Source: 54-19 sp038210655
GTDB taxonomy: Bacteria > Chloroflexota > Chloroflexia > Chloroheliales > Chloroheliaceae
NCBI GenBank assembly: GCA_038210655.1
Contig: JBBQWM010000003.1
Span: 149,274-213,273 of the forward strand
Direction of reading: 5' to 3'
DNA: 64,000 bases
In this document: piece after piece, positions 43,568 to 51,983 of the stretch
How the letters are laid out: each line of letters starts with the position of its first letter
How positions within the stretch are numbered: position 1 is the stretch's first letter
Made by a program: the position numbers and the translations under genes
Notes under the pieces: generated by a model
The model's database searches: none
Told to the model about the DNA's origin: nothing
What the model saw: only the letters and a program-made list of their open reading frames with translations

Positions 43568-44605
43568 TTATTGCCAAAGGCTTTCGAGGTGAGCAGCGCG
43601 GGCGGGCCAACTATATTCAGCTTCGACCAGCTGTCGGGCGGCTTCGGCTAGATGGAGGCCAGGGCCGCGAATTTCGAGTAAGCGGGCGATTAGGGCCGCC
43701 AGGCTAGGCCCATCTACCCCTTGCACATAGTGGTCGCCCAATTGCAGATCGGGTAGGGTAGCAGCGCCTTCTCTGGTGGTTACGAGCGGCATTTGCATGG
43801 CCCAGGCTTCCAGGATAGGGTGATAGTTGGTGGGAGTACGTTGATAGGGTAACACCGCCAGCCGACAGCGTTCGTAAAGCGGACGCAGATCGGGCGCGGC
43901 CCGCACTCGGTTTACACCTTCCAGCCCTTCCTCAACCTCTTCAAAACCGGCTGGGCCAGGAGTTACGATCAAAAGCCGGGCGTTTGGGTTCAGGCGGCGC
44001 ACCTGGGGCCAGGCTTCACTTTGCAAGAAAGTCAAAGCTTCTTCCGAAGCCGTCTCGCCAGGAATATGCTGGAATATTATCTCGCTTGACATAATATTGA
44101 CTGGCGTTTGGCGACTAAAGAAGCTAGTGTCCAGCCCGTCCGGGAGCCATTTATAATCGGCGACCTGGTTGGCGACAATTATATTCAGACTTGCTCCAGA
44201 CGAACGAGGTGGATTCTCGCCCGGCCTGAGCCAGATATGGGCCGGAATACCCCAAATTTTTGCCAGTTCCCCGCTCAACCCCAGGCTTGCCAGACCGTCA
44301 CCCTGGATCAAATCAAATCTTTCGGATAATGCCAACAGTTTTTCTTTTAGCTCGGTTTCTTTGCGCGAGAAAGCCCCGAACCGGCCCAACCAGCCCGCCC
44401 GCGCAATAGGGGCCTCTACCACTCGGATCGAAAGCTCGGCTAGAGTTGTATCTTCTGTCTGGGAAGGCGGGTTGTTAGCAAAATAGGCCAGTGTAACGGT
44501 GTGTCGGGTGGCAAATTCACCCAACAGCCCGGCAGCCCGGCTTAAGGGCTGAGTAGGGCTGAAAGTCGGGCGGTCGGAAGTAATAAAGAGTATTTTCAAA
44601 GTCAC
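43568..44605 (-). CDS. Glycosyltransferase, group 1 (GT4-like)
   Basis: The 345-residue GT-B enzyme starts MTLKILFITSDRPTFSPTQPLSRAAGLL. The C-terminal domain has the order ARLLIVTPGPAGFEEV, VNRVRAAPDLRPLYERCRLAVLPYQ and ILEAWAMQMPLVTTREGAATLP, the last being a reduced form of the GT4 E-x7-E signature. The starting GTG overlaps the chemoreceptor stop by one base (TAGTG), so the genes are coupled. Acceptor unknown; a link to surface polysaccharide or glycosylated appendages would fit a chemotaxis partner but is only inference. It ends close to the heptamer repeat element. Confidence 0.78.
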   Translation of the reverse strand: MTLKILFITSDRPTFSPTQPLSRAAGLLGEFATRHTVTLAYFANNPPSQTEDTTLAELSIRVVEAPIARAGWLGRFGAFSRKETELKEKLLALSERFDLIQGDGLASLGLSGELAKIWGIPAHIWLRPGENPPRSSGASLNIIVANQVADYKWLPDGLDTSFFSRQTPVNIMSSEIIFQHIPGETASEEALTFLQSEAWPQVRRLNPNARLLIVTPGPAGFEEVEEGLEGVNRVRAAPDLRPLYERCRLAVLPYQRTPTNYHPILEAWAMQMPLVTTREGAATLPDLQLGDHYVQGVDGPSLAALIARLLEIRGPGLHLAEAARQLVEAEYSWPARAAHLESLWQ

Positions 44606-46326
44606 TAAAGGTCCTGGTAAGAGGGCGTAAGAGGAAGCTTATCCGAGCCTGGGCTGGTCTCCGCAAGGTCTGCCCGTGCGTCGGTTTCTAACCCGGTACT
44701 TTCTGGCTCGTTCACGATAAAGGCTTTGACAACCGCATTAAGTTGAGTAATAACTTCGCCCAAATCGCTCGCACTTATCAAAAATTGCCGACTGCTACTG
44801 CTGATTGTACTGCTAATTTGGCTTAACTGGTGCATTGTTCCGGCTACCTGGGTGCTGGCCTGACCTTGCTGTTCGGTCGCCTGCGAGATAGCCTGGGCCA
44901 GTTGAGTGGTCTGACTGACCTGGTTGATAATAGCTTCATTCGCCCGCAAACTATCATTGACCATTCGCTCCCCAATTGCGGCTACCTTGATCCCATCTTC
45001 GGTTGCCATCACACTACTGGCGGCGGCGTGTTGAATCTGATTAACCAACTGCTGGATTTCGACGGCGGCGACCCGCGACCGTTGTGATAGCTTGCGGACG
45101 TGGCCCGCTACTACCCCAAACCGCGCCCCTTCCTCTCCGGCCCCGGCGCTTTCGATAGCGGCGTTTAGGGCCAGCAAATGGGTTTCATTCGAGAGCGTAT
45201 CAATTAGGATCGTTATTTCTCGAATACGCTGGGCCACCGAGTTAAGGGCCAAAATGCGGTCGGCAATCAAATTGACTTTGATCCGAATCTCGCTCATCGT
45301 CTCGCTGGCCCCTAGCATAGTATCGTAGCCTTCGTTGGCGCTTTCCAATGCTTTGTTGGCACTATCGGCGACCAGAGCGGCGCTATTGGCGATGTGCTGC
45401 CCGGTATCGGACAACTCGGCGATGGTCGCCGAAACTTGTGAGACTGCTACTGCTTGTTCCGACAGACTGACTACCTGTTGATCGCTCGACAAGCTAATTT
45501 GATCGCTGGTCAGTTTGATGGCGTTGACTTGAGATTGAATGCGGGCAATTGCCAGTTTGAGATTGGCAATCGTGCGATTAAAGATCAAGCTTAGCTCGAC
45601 AAATTCATCGGCCCCTTTTGGTTGCATCGGTTCGGTCAGGTCGCCTGCCGCCACCCGGCGCAAGCGGGTCGCCAGGAGGGTAAGTGGCTTTGCAATCGAC
45701 CGGGCGATCATAGCCGCCAAAAATATCGCCAGAACGAACAAAGCGATTGCAACTAGCAGATAAATCCAACGAGTATTATCAAGTACATTCATGGCTCTAG
45801 TGTGGGCAGCGTTCACCGCGCGTTGTCGGTTTTCCTCAAGAGTCTTGAGCTTGTCATTCAATTTATCAAAATCGGGTTTTAAGTTGCGGTAAAGCTGGCG
45901 TTCGTTTTCCTGGCTAAGATTTTGGACACGCGACGAAATGGTTCCCAGGGCGGTCGCTCTATAAAGCACCGCAATCTCGTTGAAATCAGCGTAAGTTTCA
46001 TCCCCTGGTGGAAAATCGAGGCTTATATCCTGAAGCGTTAGCAGCGAACGGGCGTTAGTCGCCTGCACCTGGGGTAATACATTGGTAATATTGGCACCAA
46101 TAAGCAAATCTAGCCCGCTACGTTGTTGCTCGACCGTTTCGTGAAAGGCTTTGATACTGGCAAGTTGGCGGGTGCGTAAAAGTTGCTCATCGTTACTGTT
46201 GACTGAGAAGGTTAGCAATAAACTGGCTCCAATGCCAGTGGCTAACATCAAGGTTGCTAATCCAACTAAAGCCCAGAAAATGCGCCCACTTAACCGGCGT
46301 AACGAAAAATATTGTATTCGGGACAT
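44605..46326 (-). CDS. Methyl-accepting chemotaxis protein
   Basis: 573 residues. The first transmembrane helix is at about 16-40 and the second at about 190-213. A roughly 150-residue helical sensor lies between them outside the membrane. A HAMP domain follows (about 213-265, ARSIAKPLTLLATRLRRVAAGDL). The long coiled-coil signalling domain has its tip at ETHLLALNAAIESAGAGEEG, then FGVVAGHVRKLSQRS, close to the consensus for CheA/CheW contact. No che or flagellar genes are nearby, so it is an orphan receptor; its ligand is unknown. It is coupled to a glycosyltransferase. Confidence 0.92.
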   Translation of the reverse strand: MSRIQYFSLRRLSGRIFWALVGLATLMLATGIGASLLLTFSVNSNDEQLLRTRQLASIKAFHETVEQQRSGLDLLIGANITNVLPQVQATNARSLLTLQDISLDFPPGDETYADFNEIAVLYRATALGTISSRVQNLSQENERQLYRNLKPDFDKLNDKLKTLEENRQRAVNAAHTRAMNVLDNTRWIYLLVAIALFVLAIFLAAMIARSIAKPLTLLATRLRRVAAGDLTEPMQPKGADEFVELSLIFNRTIANLKLAIARIQSQVNAIKLTSDQISLSSDQQVVSLSEQAVAVSQVSATIAELSDTGQHIANSAALVADSANKALESANEGYDTMLGASETMSEIRIKVNLIADRILALNSVAQRIREITILIDTLSNETHLLALNAAIESAGAGEEGARFGVVAGHVRKLSQRSRVAAVEIQQLVNQIQHAAASSVMATEDGIKVAAIGERMVNDSLRANEAIINQVSQTTQLAQAISQATEQQGQASTQVAGTMHQLSQISSTISSSSRQFLISASDLGEVITQLNAVVKAFIVNEPESTGLETDARADLAETSPGSDKLPLTPSYQDL

Positions 46327-46518
46327 TAAATAGTTAACCTCATTGCCCTTTACCCCTGACCTGATTGTCAGGCAAGTTTAACAAAATTGGAAATGGTTAG
46401 GGTCCTTTTTAGTTTCACTATATTATCACATTCTACTGCCTTTTGTGAAGAGGGTTTGGTAAAGAGGGTGTAGGTCAGTATTGAGGGTGGCTCTAAATTG
46501 AATAACTGAGGATAGCTA

Positions 46519-46552
46519 AAAAACCTGAATTAACTCTTCAGGTTTTTGTTTT
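46519..46552 (+). terminator. Orphan terminator-like hairpin
   Basis: AAAACCTGAA (46520-46529) and TTCAGGTTTT (46537-46546) form a 10-bp stem followed by TTTGTTTT. No plus-strand gene precedes it, so it may remain from a lost gene. Confidence 0.6.
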
Positions 46553-46557
46553 CAGCC

Positions 46558-46704
46558 GGACACCTCGGCAGTAGGGTTGCCTACGCCTTTGCACGTGATG
46601 TGGCGAGAGTCTTGTTGGCTGGTTACGTACAGGGCAAGGTTCAGGCAATATCCTTGCACGCTATAAAGTGGGGCGCAAGCAGTCGTAAATCGAATCAATA
46701 TTGA
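46558..46704 (+). pseudogene. Possible short-chain dehydrogenase N-terminal relic
   Basis: A start-less frame reads GHLGSRVAYAFARDVARVLL then AGYVQGKVQAIS. It resembles the GxxxGxG-to-second-strand part of a short-chain dehydrogenase (compare RAIAYAFAREGARV-type segments) before running into unrelated residues and a TGA. The remaining protein is missing. Confidence 0.4.
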
Positions 46705-46710
46705 ACTGGT

Positions 46711-46739
46711 TTTATGTCTTAAATGTTTATGTCTTAAAT
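46711..46739 (+). promoter_or_regulatory. 14-bp direct repeats upstream of the hydrolase gene
   Basis: TTTATGTCTTAAAT occurs at 46711-46724 and again at 46726-46739, only 17 nt before the ATG at 46757. Such tight direct repeats may be a regulator site or a replication slippage product. Confidence 0.45.
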
Positions 46740-46756
46740 AATGAGGTTGTACTGCA

Positions 46757-47599
46757 ATGGAAGCAATAATTAAATCCCTCCCGGTTTATTACGAGGAGTA
46801 TGGCACGGGTATCCCGGTACTAATGCTACACGGTACGCCGGTAGACCATCGTTGGATGGCAGCTAATATGGAGCCAGTTTTCCACAACCGCCCAGGTTGG
46901 CGGCGGATTTATCCCGATCTGCCCGGACATGGAAAAACACCGGGAGCGGAGTGGATCACCAGTCAGGACGATATTCTTGAGATTATGGCCGAGTTTATCC
47001 AAACTGTCGCACCCAAGCAGCGTTTTGTGGTAGCTGGACTATCTTATGGCGGGTATCTGGTGCGGGGAATGGTCTACCGACTAGGCTCCATGATTGATGG
47101 AGTAGCCCTCTGGATACCCCAGGTTGAAACCGATAAAACGAAGTTGCAAACGCCCGCGCATCAAGTGGTAGTTGAAGATGCCCAATTTCTGGCCGCTTTG
47201 ACTCCTCAAACCAGCTTTCTGCCAGATATGGCGGTGGTACAACGGGTTGAAACCATTGAGTGGTTCCGTACTTACGGACAACCAGCCTTTGCCCTGGCGG
47301 ACTGGGCTTTTCTGAATAAGATCGGTGATCTCTCCAGTTTTTCATTCTCACCAGACGAGTTACCGGCCCCCTTTCCAGGCCCTGCTCTAATAGTGACAGG
47401 CCGCCAGGATGCAATGGTGGGGTATAAAAGCGCCTGGCAAATCCTCGATAATTATCCACGAGGTAGTTTTGCGGTACTTGACCGGGCCGGACACTTTTTA
47501 GACCTTGAACAAACACCCCTGCTTCAAGCCTTAACGAGTGAATGGTTGAACCGGGTGGAAGAGTATATTGCCCGGACTTCTAGCAAAGTAACCGAATAA
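46757..47599 (+). CDS. Alpha/beta-hydrolase
   Basis: A 280-residue alpha/beta-hydrolase fold protein. The oxyanion-hole motif is MLHGTPVD (about 23-30), the nucleophile elbow GLSYGG gives Ser96, the acid is probably the Asp in VTGRQDAMVGY, and the base is the His in DRAGHFLDLEQ. These are arranged as in esterases and C-C bond hydrolases such as the MhpC group; the substrate is not defined. It starts at ATG 46757 behind GAGG. It lies alone between an orphan terminator and the convergent CoxL-like gene. Confidence 0.85.
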   Translation: MEAIIKSLPVYYEEYGTGIPVLMLHGTPVDHRWMAANMEPVFHNRPGWRRIYPDLPGHGKTPGAEWITSQDDILEIMAEFIQTVAPKQRFVVAGLSYGGYLVRGMVYRLGSMIDGVALWIPQVETDKTKLQTPAHQVVVEDAQFLAALTPQTSFLPDMAVVQRVETIEWFRTYGQPAFALADWAFLNKIGDLSSFSFSPDELPAPFPGPALIVTGRQDAMVGYKSAWQILDNYPRGSFAVLDRAGHFLDLEQTPLLQALTSEWLNRVEEYIARTSSKVTE

Positions 47600-47623
47600 G
47601 GTTCGAGCAGTCCAATCGCGGCC

Positions 47624-50080
47624 TTATTCAAAGACAAAGCTTTTGGATTGTTCAGTGGCCTGGGGCGGTGCGTCGGTAAAGACCGGCGGTGGAGTTCGCT
47701 CGGATTGATCGAGCCGTCCGTTCTGGGCCGCCTGGATTAACCGCCAGATTTTCTCAGGGCGGAGTGGCATATCAATTTCCTTGATACCGAGTGGGGCCAG
47801 CGCATCCAGCACCGCATTGACTATACAGGGTGGCCCGCCGGTACAACCGGCCTCCCCGACCCCCTTTGCACCGAGCGGATTACGAGGCGAAGGCGTTTCA
47901 ACACTCTGGGTTGTAAAGATTGGCAGCTGTTCGGCGGTTGGCAAAGTATAATCCATTAGAGTACCACTGATAAGCTGGCCGGTTTCGTCGTAGACAATTT
48001 CCTCATAAAGAGCCTGCCCGATCCCCTGGGCCAACCCGCCGTGTACCTGGGCTTCCGCCAGATAGTGGTTCAGAACCTGCCCGCAATCATCAACTGCTAC
48101 ATAGCTCAGAATTTCGAGGTCGCCTGTTACACTATCGATTTCGACGACCGCCAGATGTGCGCCGGACGGAAAGGTTGGCCCGGACGGTTGAAAATCACGC
48201 CAGGCCGCCAAGCCTTCGATGGGTACGCCGTTGACCGGGTTGGGAGCCTCGCGCTCGATCAGGTCGGGCTGTTCTTCGACCAGACGGGCCAGTTCGCCCA
48301 ACTCGAAGGACCGACCCGGTACGCCCCGCACCATCACCCGACCTTCTTCTAGTACCAGGTCGGCCTGGGCCGCTTCAAGCAAACTGGCCGCTAAGTGCAA
48401 GGCTTTTTCGCGGACGGCCTGGGCTGCCAGCAAGACCACCGAGCCGGAAATTTGGGTCGTGCGGCTGCCAAAAGTGCCGATCCCATAAGCCGGAAGCGCC
48501 GAGTCGTTCATCACGACTTCTATTTTTGAGCCGGGCAAATTAAAGACCTGGGCCGCGATTTGGGCAAAAGCGGTAAAATGGCCTTGCCCGTTATGAGCAA
48601 CCCCGCTCTGCACTAAGATCGTTCCATCCTGCCGGATACGCACCGCCGCCGCCTCTTTTGGCAGACCGCCCAGTGGCCCGCCATCGCCCGCAATCTCGAT
48701 ATAAGTCGATAGCCCGATGCCAAGCCATTTGGGATTTTGGGCGGCGCGGGCAGCCTGCTGTTTGGCCTGCCACCCGGCATAGTCGCCGACGGTCAGGGCT
48801 TTTTCGAGCGCTGCTGGATAATTGCCGCTATCGTATTCGATACCGGTCAGGGCTGTATAGGGGAAAGCTTCGGGCGGGATAAAATTGCGGCGGCGGATTT
48901 CAGCCTGATCTAGCCCCAATTCACGAGCGACCCGGTCTATCGTCCGTTCCAGGATGTAGGCCGCTTCGGGCCGACCTGCGCCTCGGTAAGCCGAAGTCGG
49001 CGGCTTGTTATTGAGCGCTCCGACCACCTGACTATCAACCGCTTCGATCCGGTAAGGCCCGTTTAGCATGCGCGAGGTGCCAGTCGGGACTACCACGCCG
49101 GCCCCCACCAAAAACGCCCCCATATCGGCGACTGTCCGCACCTTCAGTCCAAGCAACCGCCCCTGGTTGGTTACAGCCGCCTCGATGTAATTGATCTGAC
49201 CGCGCCCCTGGGCCTGAGACTGCATATTCTCGCTCCGCCCCTCGATCCACTTGACAGGCCGACCGAAGCGGATCGCCAGCGCCGCCGCCGCCAGTTCTTC
49301 ACCTATAAAGCGGGCCTTCGCCCCAAAACCGCCCCCCACCTGAGCGTTCCAAACCCGTACCCGGTTGCGATCCAGGCCAAAAGCCGCCGCCAATGAATCG
49401 CGTGCGCCAAAAACTCGTTGGGTGGATAACCAGGCCGAAAGCTGTCCGGTGGTCGGGTCGTAATCGAACATACAGGCGCGTGGTTCTAACGAGGCCGGAG
49501 CAATCCGCTGGTTGACTATTCGTAAACGTATTATATGGTCGGCTTTCTCGAAAGCGGCTTGCAGATCGCCTCCGGCGGTTTCGTGTACAAAAGCCCGGTT
49601 GTCGCCTAGCTCGTCGTATAAGATCGGTGCGTCCGGCGCAAGGGCCGCTTCCGGGTCGGCAACCGGAGGCAAGGGCTGATAATCGATTTCAGCCAGTTCA
49701 GCCGCATCGACCGCTGTATAGCGACTCTCGGCCAGCACGACCGCCACCGGGTCGCCCACGTAGCGGGCGCGTCCGATAGCCAGCGGCCGACGAAGCGGTT
49801 TACGCAAGCCCGGAACCGGAATTACCTCAACCGGAGCCATTTCGCCCACCAATTCGGCCCCACTCAAAGCCGCCACTACCCCTACTACAGCCTGGGCCGC
49901 CTCCAACTTAATCGACTTAATTTCGGCGTGGGCATAGGGGCTACGTACCAGCACCATATATAAGGGGGCTGGACGACCTTCCGGCGGCATCAGATCATCA
50001 ACATAACCGGCCAGCCCGGTAATCAAGTCATAATCTTCTCTGCGCCGCTCGATCCCGGCGGGCAAACTGCTTTCTCTCAT
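47624..50080 (-). CDS. Molybdopterin-binding subunit of a xanthine dehydrogenase-family enzyme (CoxL form II-like)
   Basis: The 818-residue large subunit of a molybdenum hydroxylase. The N-terminal YVDDLMPP and RSPYAHAEI, GGGFGAK at 249-255, the active-site loop AYRGAGR at 364-370 and the C-terminal GAKGVGEAGCTGGP, whose Glu is the catalytic base, are all present. CO dehydrogenase form I has AYRCSFR; AYRGAGR marks form II, whose substrate is uncertain and may be an aldehyde or heterocycle. No small [2Fe-2S] or medium FAD subunit gene lies next to it, which is unusual because these subunits are normally clustered. ATG 50080 starts without a strong ribosome binding site. Confidence 0.9.
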   Translation of the reverse strand: MRESSLPAGIERRREDYDLITGLAGYVDDLMPPEGRPAPLYMVLVRSPYAHAEIKSIKLEAAQAVVGVVAALSGAELVGEMAPVEVIPVPGLRKPLRRPLAIGRARYVGDPVAVVLAESRYTAVDAAELAEIDYQPLPPVADPEAALAPDAPILYDELGDNRAFVHETAGGDLQAAFEKADHIIRLRIVNQRIAPASLEPRACMFDYDPTTGQLSAWLSTQRVFGARDSLAAAFGLDRNRVRVWNAQVGGGFGAKARFIGEELAAAALAIRFGRPVKWIEGRSENMQSQAQGRGQINYIEAAVTNQGRLLGLKVRTVADMGAFLVGAGVVVPTGTSRMLNGPYRIEAVDSQVVGALNNKPPTSAYRGAGRPEAAYILERTIDRVARELGLDQAEIRRRNFIPPEAFPYTALTGIEYDSGNYPAALEKALTVGDYAGWQAKQQAARAAQNPKWLGIGLSTYIEIAGDGGPLGGLPKEAAAVRIRQDGTILVQSGVAHNGQGHFTAFAQIAAQVFNLPGSKIEVVMNDSALPAYGIGTFGSRTTQISGSVVLLAAQAVREKALHLAASLLEAAQADLVLEEGRVMVRGVPGRSFELGELARLVEEQPDLIEREAPNPVNGVPIEGLAAWRDFQPSGPTFPSGAHLAVVEIDSVTGDLEILSYVAVDDCGQVLNHYLAEAQVHGGLAQGIGQALYEEIVYDETGQLISGTLMDYTLPTAEQLPIFTTQSVETPSPRNPLGAKGVGEAGCTGGPPCIVNAVLDALAPLGIKEIDMPLRPEKIWRLIQAAQNGRLDQSERTPPPVFTDAPPQATEQSKSFVFE

Positions 50081-50197
50081 TATAATTGCTAGACTCTCTT
50101 ATCTATTTGCTGGGTTTGTTCCATATGACAGAACTGGGTTTCATAATTAGATATTTTAACATGCAAATTAATAGAAGGCAAACCTCTAACCTTCTGC

Positions 50198-50381
50198 GGG
50201 TGAGCGTCAGATTTTTGCCTGGGGTCAAAGAATAAGAACGGAAACCTGTGAAAACCTCGCTCCAAATCACTCAAGAGTATATATTAGAAAATTTTCGCAG
50301 AAAAAATTTCTAATATATACGCACTCCCCGCTTTAGGGTGTGGCACAACCTGGCTAATTTGCAAAAAATAGACGCGCACCC
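50198..50381. mobile_element. Complete 184-bp MITE-like element with palindromic core
   Basis: Terminal inverted repeats GGGTGAGCGTCAGATTTTTGC (50198-50218, read as 20+1) and its partner ending GACGCGCACCC (50371-50381) match at about 17-18 of 21 positions. TTCTGC directly precedes the left end (50192-50197) and directly follows the right end (50382-50387), consistent with a 6-bp target duplication. The interior holds an AT-rich palindrome (50278-50320). It shares its left half with the partial copy at 1-130. No coding capacity. The rest of the 50081-50513 gap contains only the rpmF promoter. Confidence 0.75.
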
Positions 50382-50410
50382 TTCTGCCAGGATTAAAACC
50401 TGTTCCGAAC

Positions 50411-50439
50411 TTGCTTTTCGCACCAAAAAAAAGTATAAT
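50411..50439 (+). promoter_or_regulatory. Sigma-70-type promoter of rpmF
   Basis: TTGCTT (50411-50416), a 17-bp spacer and consensus TATAAT (50434-50439). Transcription would start near 50446, about 68 nt before the ATG. Confidence 0.7.
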
Positions 50440-50513
50440 CCAGTTTCAAAGTCGAATAAATAATAAGAGACACCGAAATAATTGTTTCAGGTCGAAGGGA
50501 GTTGAGAAATTAG

Positions 50514-50714
50514 ATGGGCGCTTTACCCAAACAGAAACTTAGCCGCTCCAGGCAGGGCAAACGTCGGGCGCATCAGGCATTGATTGCCCCGCAGCTTGTG
50601 CTTTGCTCCAATTGCGGCAACAAGCGAGTCCCGCACACGGTTTGTAATGTCTGTGGCTTCTATAAAGACGAGCAGGTCGTTGAAGTCCGCCAGAAGGCCA
50701 AGAAAGACCAGTAA
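50514..50714 (+). CDS. rpmF: Ribosomal protein L32
   Basis: A 66-residue protein of the large ribosomal subunit. The start MGALPKQKLSRSRQGKRRAHQ is typical of L32. The four cysteines (CSNCG and CNVCG) form the zinc ribbon seen in many L32 proteins. It is first in a plus-strand block leading to fatty-acid genes, an arrangement known from other bacteria where rpmF accompanies plsX/fab genes. A GGGAG lies somewhat far upstream. A terminator-like stem follows 20 nt after its stop, so expression of the downstream genes may be partly separate. Confidence 0.96.
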   Translation: MGALPKQKLSRSRQGKRRAHQALIAPQLVLCSNCGNKRVPHTVCNVCGFYKDEQVVEVRQKAKKDQ

Positions 50715-50732
50715 AGTTTTTAGGATAGATCA

Positions 50733-50766
50733 GCGGCTGCGCCAAATATAACGCAGCCGTTCTTTG
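50733..50766 (+). terminator. Terminator or attenuator after rpmF
   Basis: CGGCTGCG (50734-50741) and CGCAGCCG (50752-50759) form a perfect 8-bp G/C stem followed by TTCTTT. The T-run is short, so partial read-through to fabD is likely. Confidence 0.6.
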
Positions 50767-50926
50767 TGCCAGCTTACTTTCCTGTTGCTCACACTTACGC
50801 CAACCAAGAAGTTAATAATTTGAGCTTAGAGTGCCAGGTCTTAGCCGATTTTTGAGTTTGTTAAATGCTCACTGTTCGGCACAAGTGAGACCATCTGCAC
50901 TCAGCTTTGAACTAAGGAGTTTGACC

Positions 50927-51856
50927 GTGACCAGCACCGCCTGGGTTTTCCCCGGACAGGGTTCGCAGGTAGTTGGAATGGGTCGCGCCCTGGCCCAAAA
51001 ATACCCTGAAATTGCCGACCTCTACGCTCAGGCCGACCGAGTGTTAGGCTTTTCTCTCTCACAAATCTGCTTTGAAGGCCCCGAAGATCAACTAACTCGC
51101 ACCGATAATGCTCAACCGGCCTTGCTAATCACCAGCATCGCCCATTTGCGCGTGCTACAAACCCATTTCGCCGCTATGCTAGGTGAGCCGCCTGCCTTTG
51201 TCGCGGGCCATAGCCTCGGTGAATATACCGCGCTGGTCGCCAGTGGAGCCTTAGCCTTCGAGGATGGGGTGCGGTTGGTCTACGAACGAGGCCGCTTGAT
51301 GAACCAGGCCGGACAGGGCGAAAGCGGCGCGGGAAGCGGGATGGTCGCTGTAATCGGGGCGGAAGATGCCTTGCTGGAAGAATTGGCCCGCCAGACCGGG
51401 GCCGAAATCGCCAACTACAACTCGCCCGGCCAACTCGCTATTAGTGGTTCGACCGAAGCACTGGCCCGCTTTACCGAGGCCGCCAAAGCTGCCGGGGTCA
51501 AGCGGGTCATTCCCTTGCCGGTCAGTGCCGCCTTTCACAGCAGCTTAATGCGCCCGATGGCCGATCAGCTAGGCCAGATAATCTCGCAAACGCCTTTTAG
51601 AGCGGCCCGCTTCCCGGTCGTCTCGAATGTGACGGCTCAACCCCTGCCACTCGATGATAATGCCGCCCTCCAACAAGAGCTAACCACCCAGACCTATAGC
51701 CCAGTACGCTGGATCGAGTCGGTACGCACCATGTACGCCGGGGGCGCAAGTCGCTTTATCGAAATCGGCACCGGCAAAGTACTGGCGGGTCTTATCAAAA
51801 GAATCGAGAAAGGCGCAGAAGTATTCAACTCGGAAGAGTTTTTGAAGATGAATTAA
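50927..51856 (+). CDS. fabD: Malonyl-CoA:ACP transacylase
   Basis: Moves malonyl groups from CoA to acyl carrier protein, starting type II fatty acid synthesis in the cytoplasm. The 309-residue length and motifs match FabD: FPGQGSQ near the start, nucleophile Ser96 in GHSLGEYTA, the arginine in VYERGRLM, and the catalytic His in SAAFHSSLM. GTG 50927 is chosen because AAGGAG stands 7 nt upstream; an open frame to 50831 lacks a good site. Next comes fabG, 127 nt downstream across a GGATAGACAGG-type repeat. Confidence 0.95.
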   Translation: MTSTAWVFPGQGSQVVGMGRALAQKYPEIADLYAQADRVLGFSLSQICFEGPEDQLTRTDNAQPALLITSIAHLRVLQTHFAAMLGEPPAFVAGHSLGEYTALVASGALAFEDGVRLVYERGRLMNQAGQGESGAGSGMVAVIGAEDALLEELARQTGAEIANYNSPGQLAISGSTEALARFTEAAKAAGVKRVIPLPVSAAFHSSLMRPMADQLGQIISQTPFRAARFPVVSNVTAQPLPLDDNAALQQELTTQTYSPVRWIESVRTMYAGGASRFIEIGTGKVLAGLIKRIEKGAEVFNSEEFLKMN

Positions 51857-51966
51857 CAGGGATAGACAGGGTAGACAGGATTTTAGATTAGTAAATGCCA
51901 TTGTTTAATCACAAATGGCCGAGAGCGTTTATACCAATCCTGTTAATCCTGTGCATCCCTGTTAAT
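51852..51966. repeat. ATTAACAGGGATAGACAGG inverted repeat
   Basis: ATTAACAGGGATAGACAGGG (51852-51871) faces ATCCCTGTTAAT and ATCCTGTTAATCCTGTG (about 51938-51966), so most of the fabD-fabG gap is one imperfect hairpin. A half copy is at 60331-60361. Confidence 0.6.
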
Positions 51967-51983
51967 AAAATAAGGAGCCAACA

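Noticed and set aside
43413..43610. Minus-strand 65-residue frame made of repeated RFTIYDL units
   Set aside because: It is translated from the CGTAAAT heptamer array and overlaps the end of a real gene; no start signals and no coding character.
49035..49250. Short frames inside the CoxL-like gene
   Set aside because: Shadows of the true frame without start signals.
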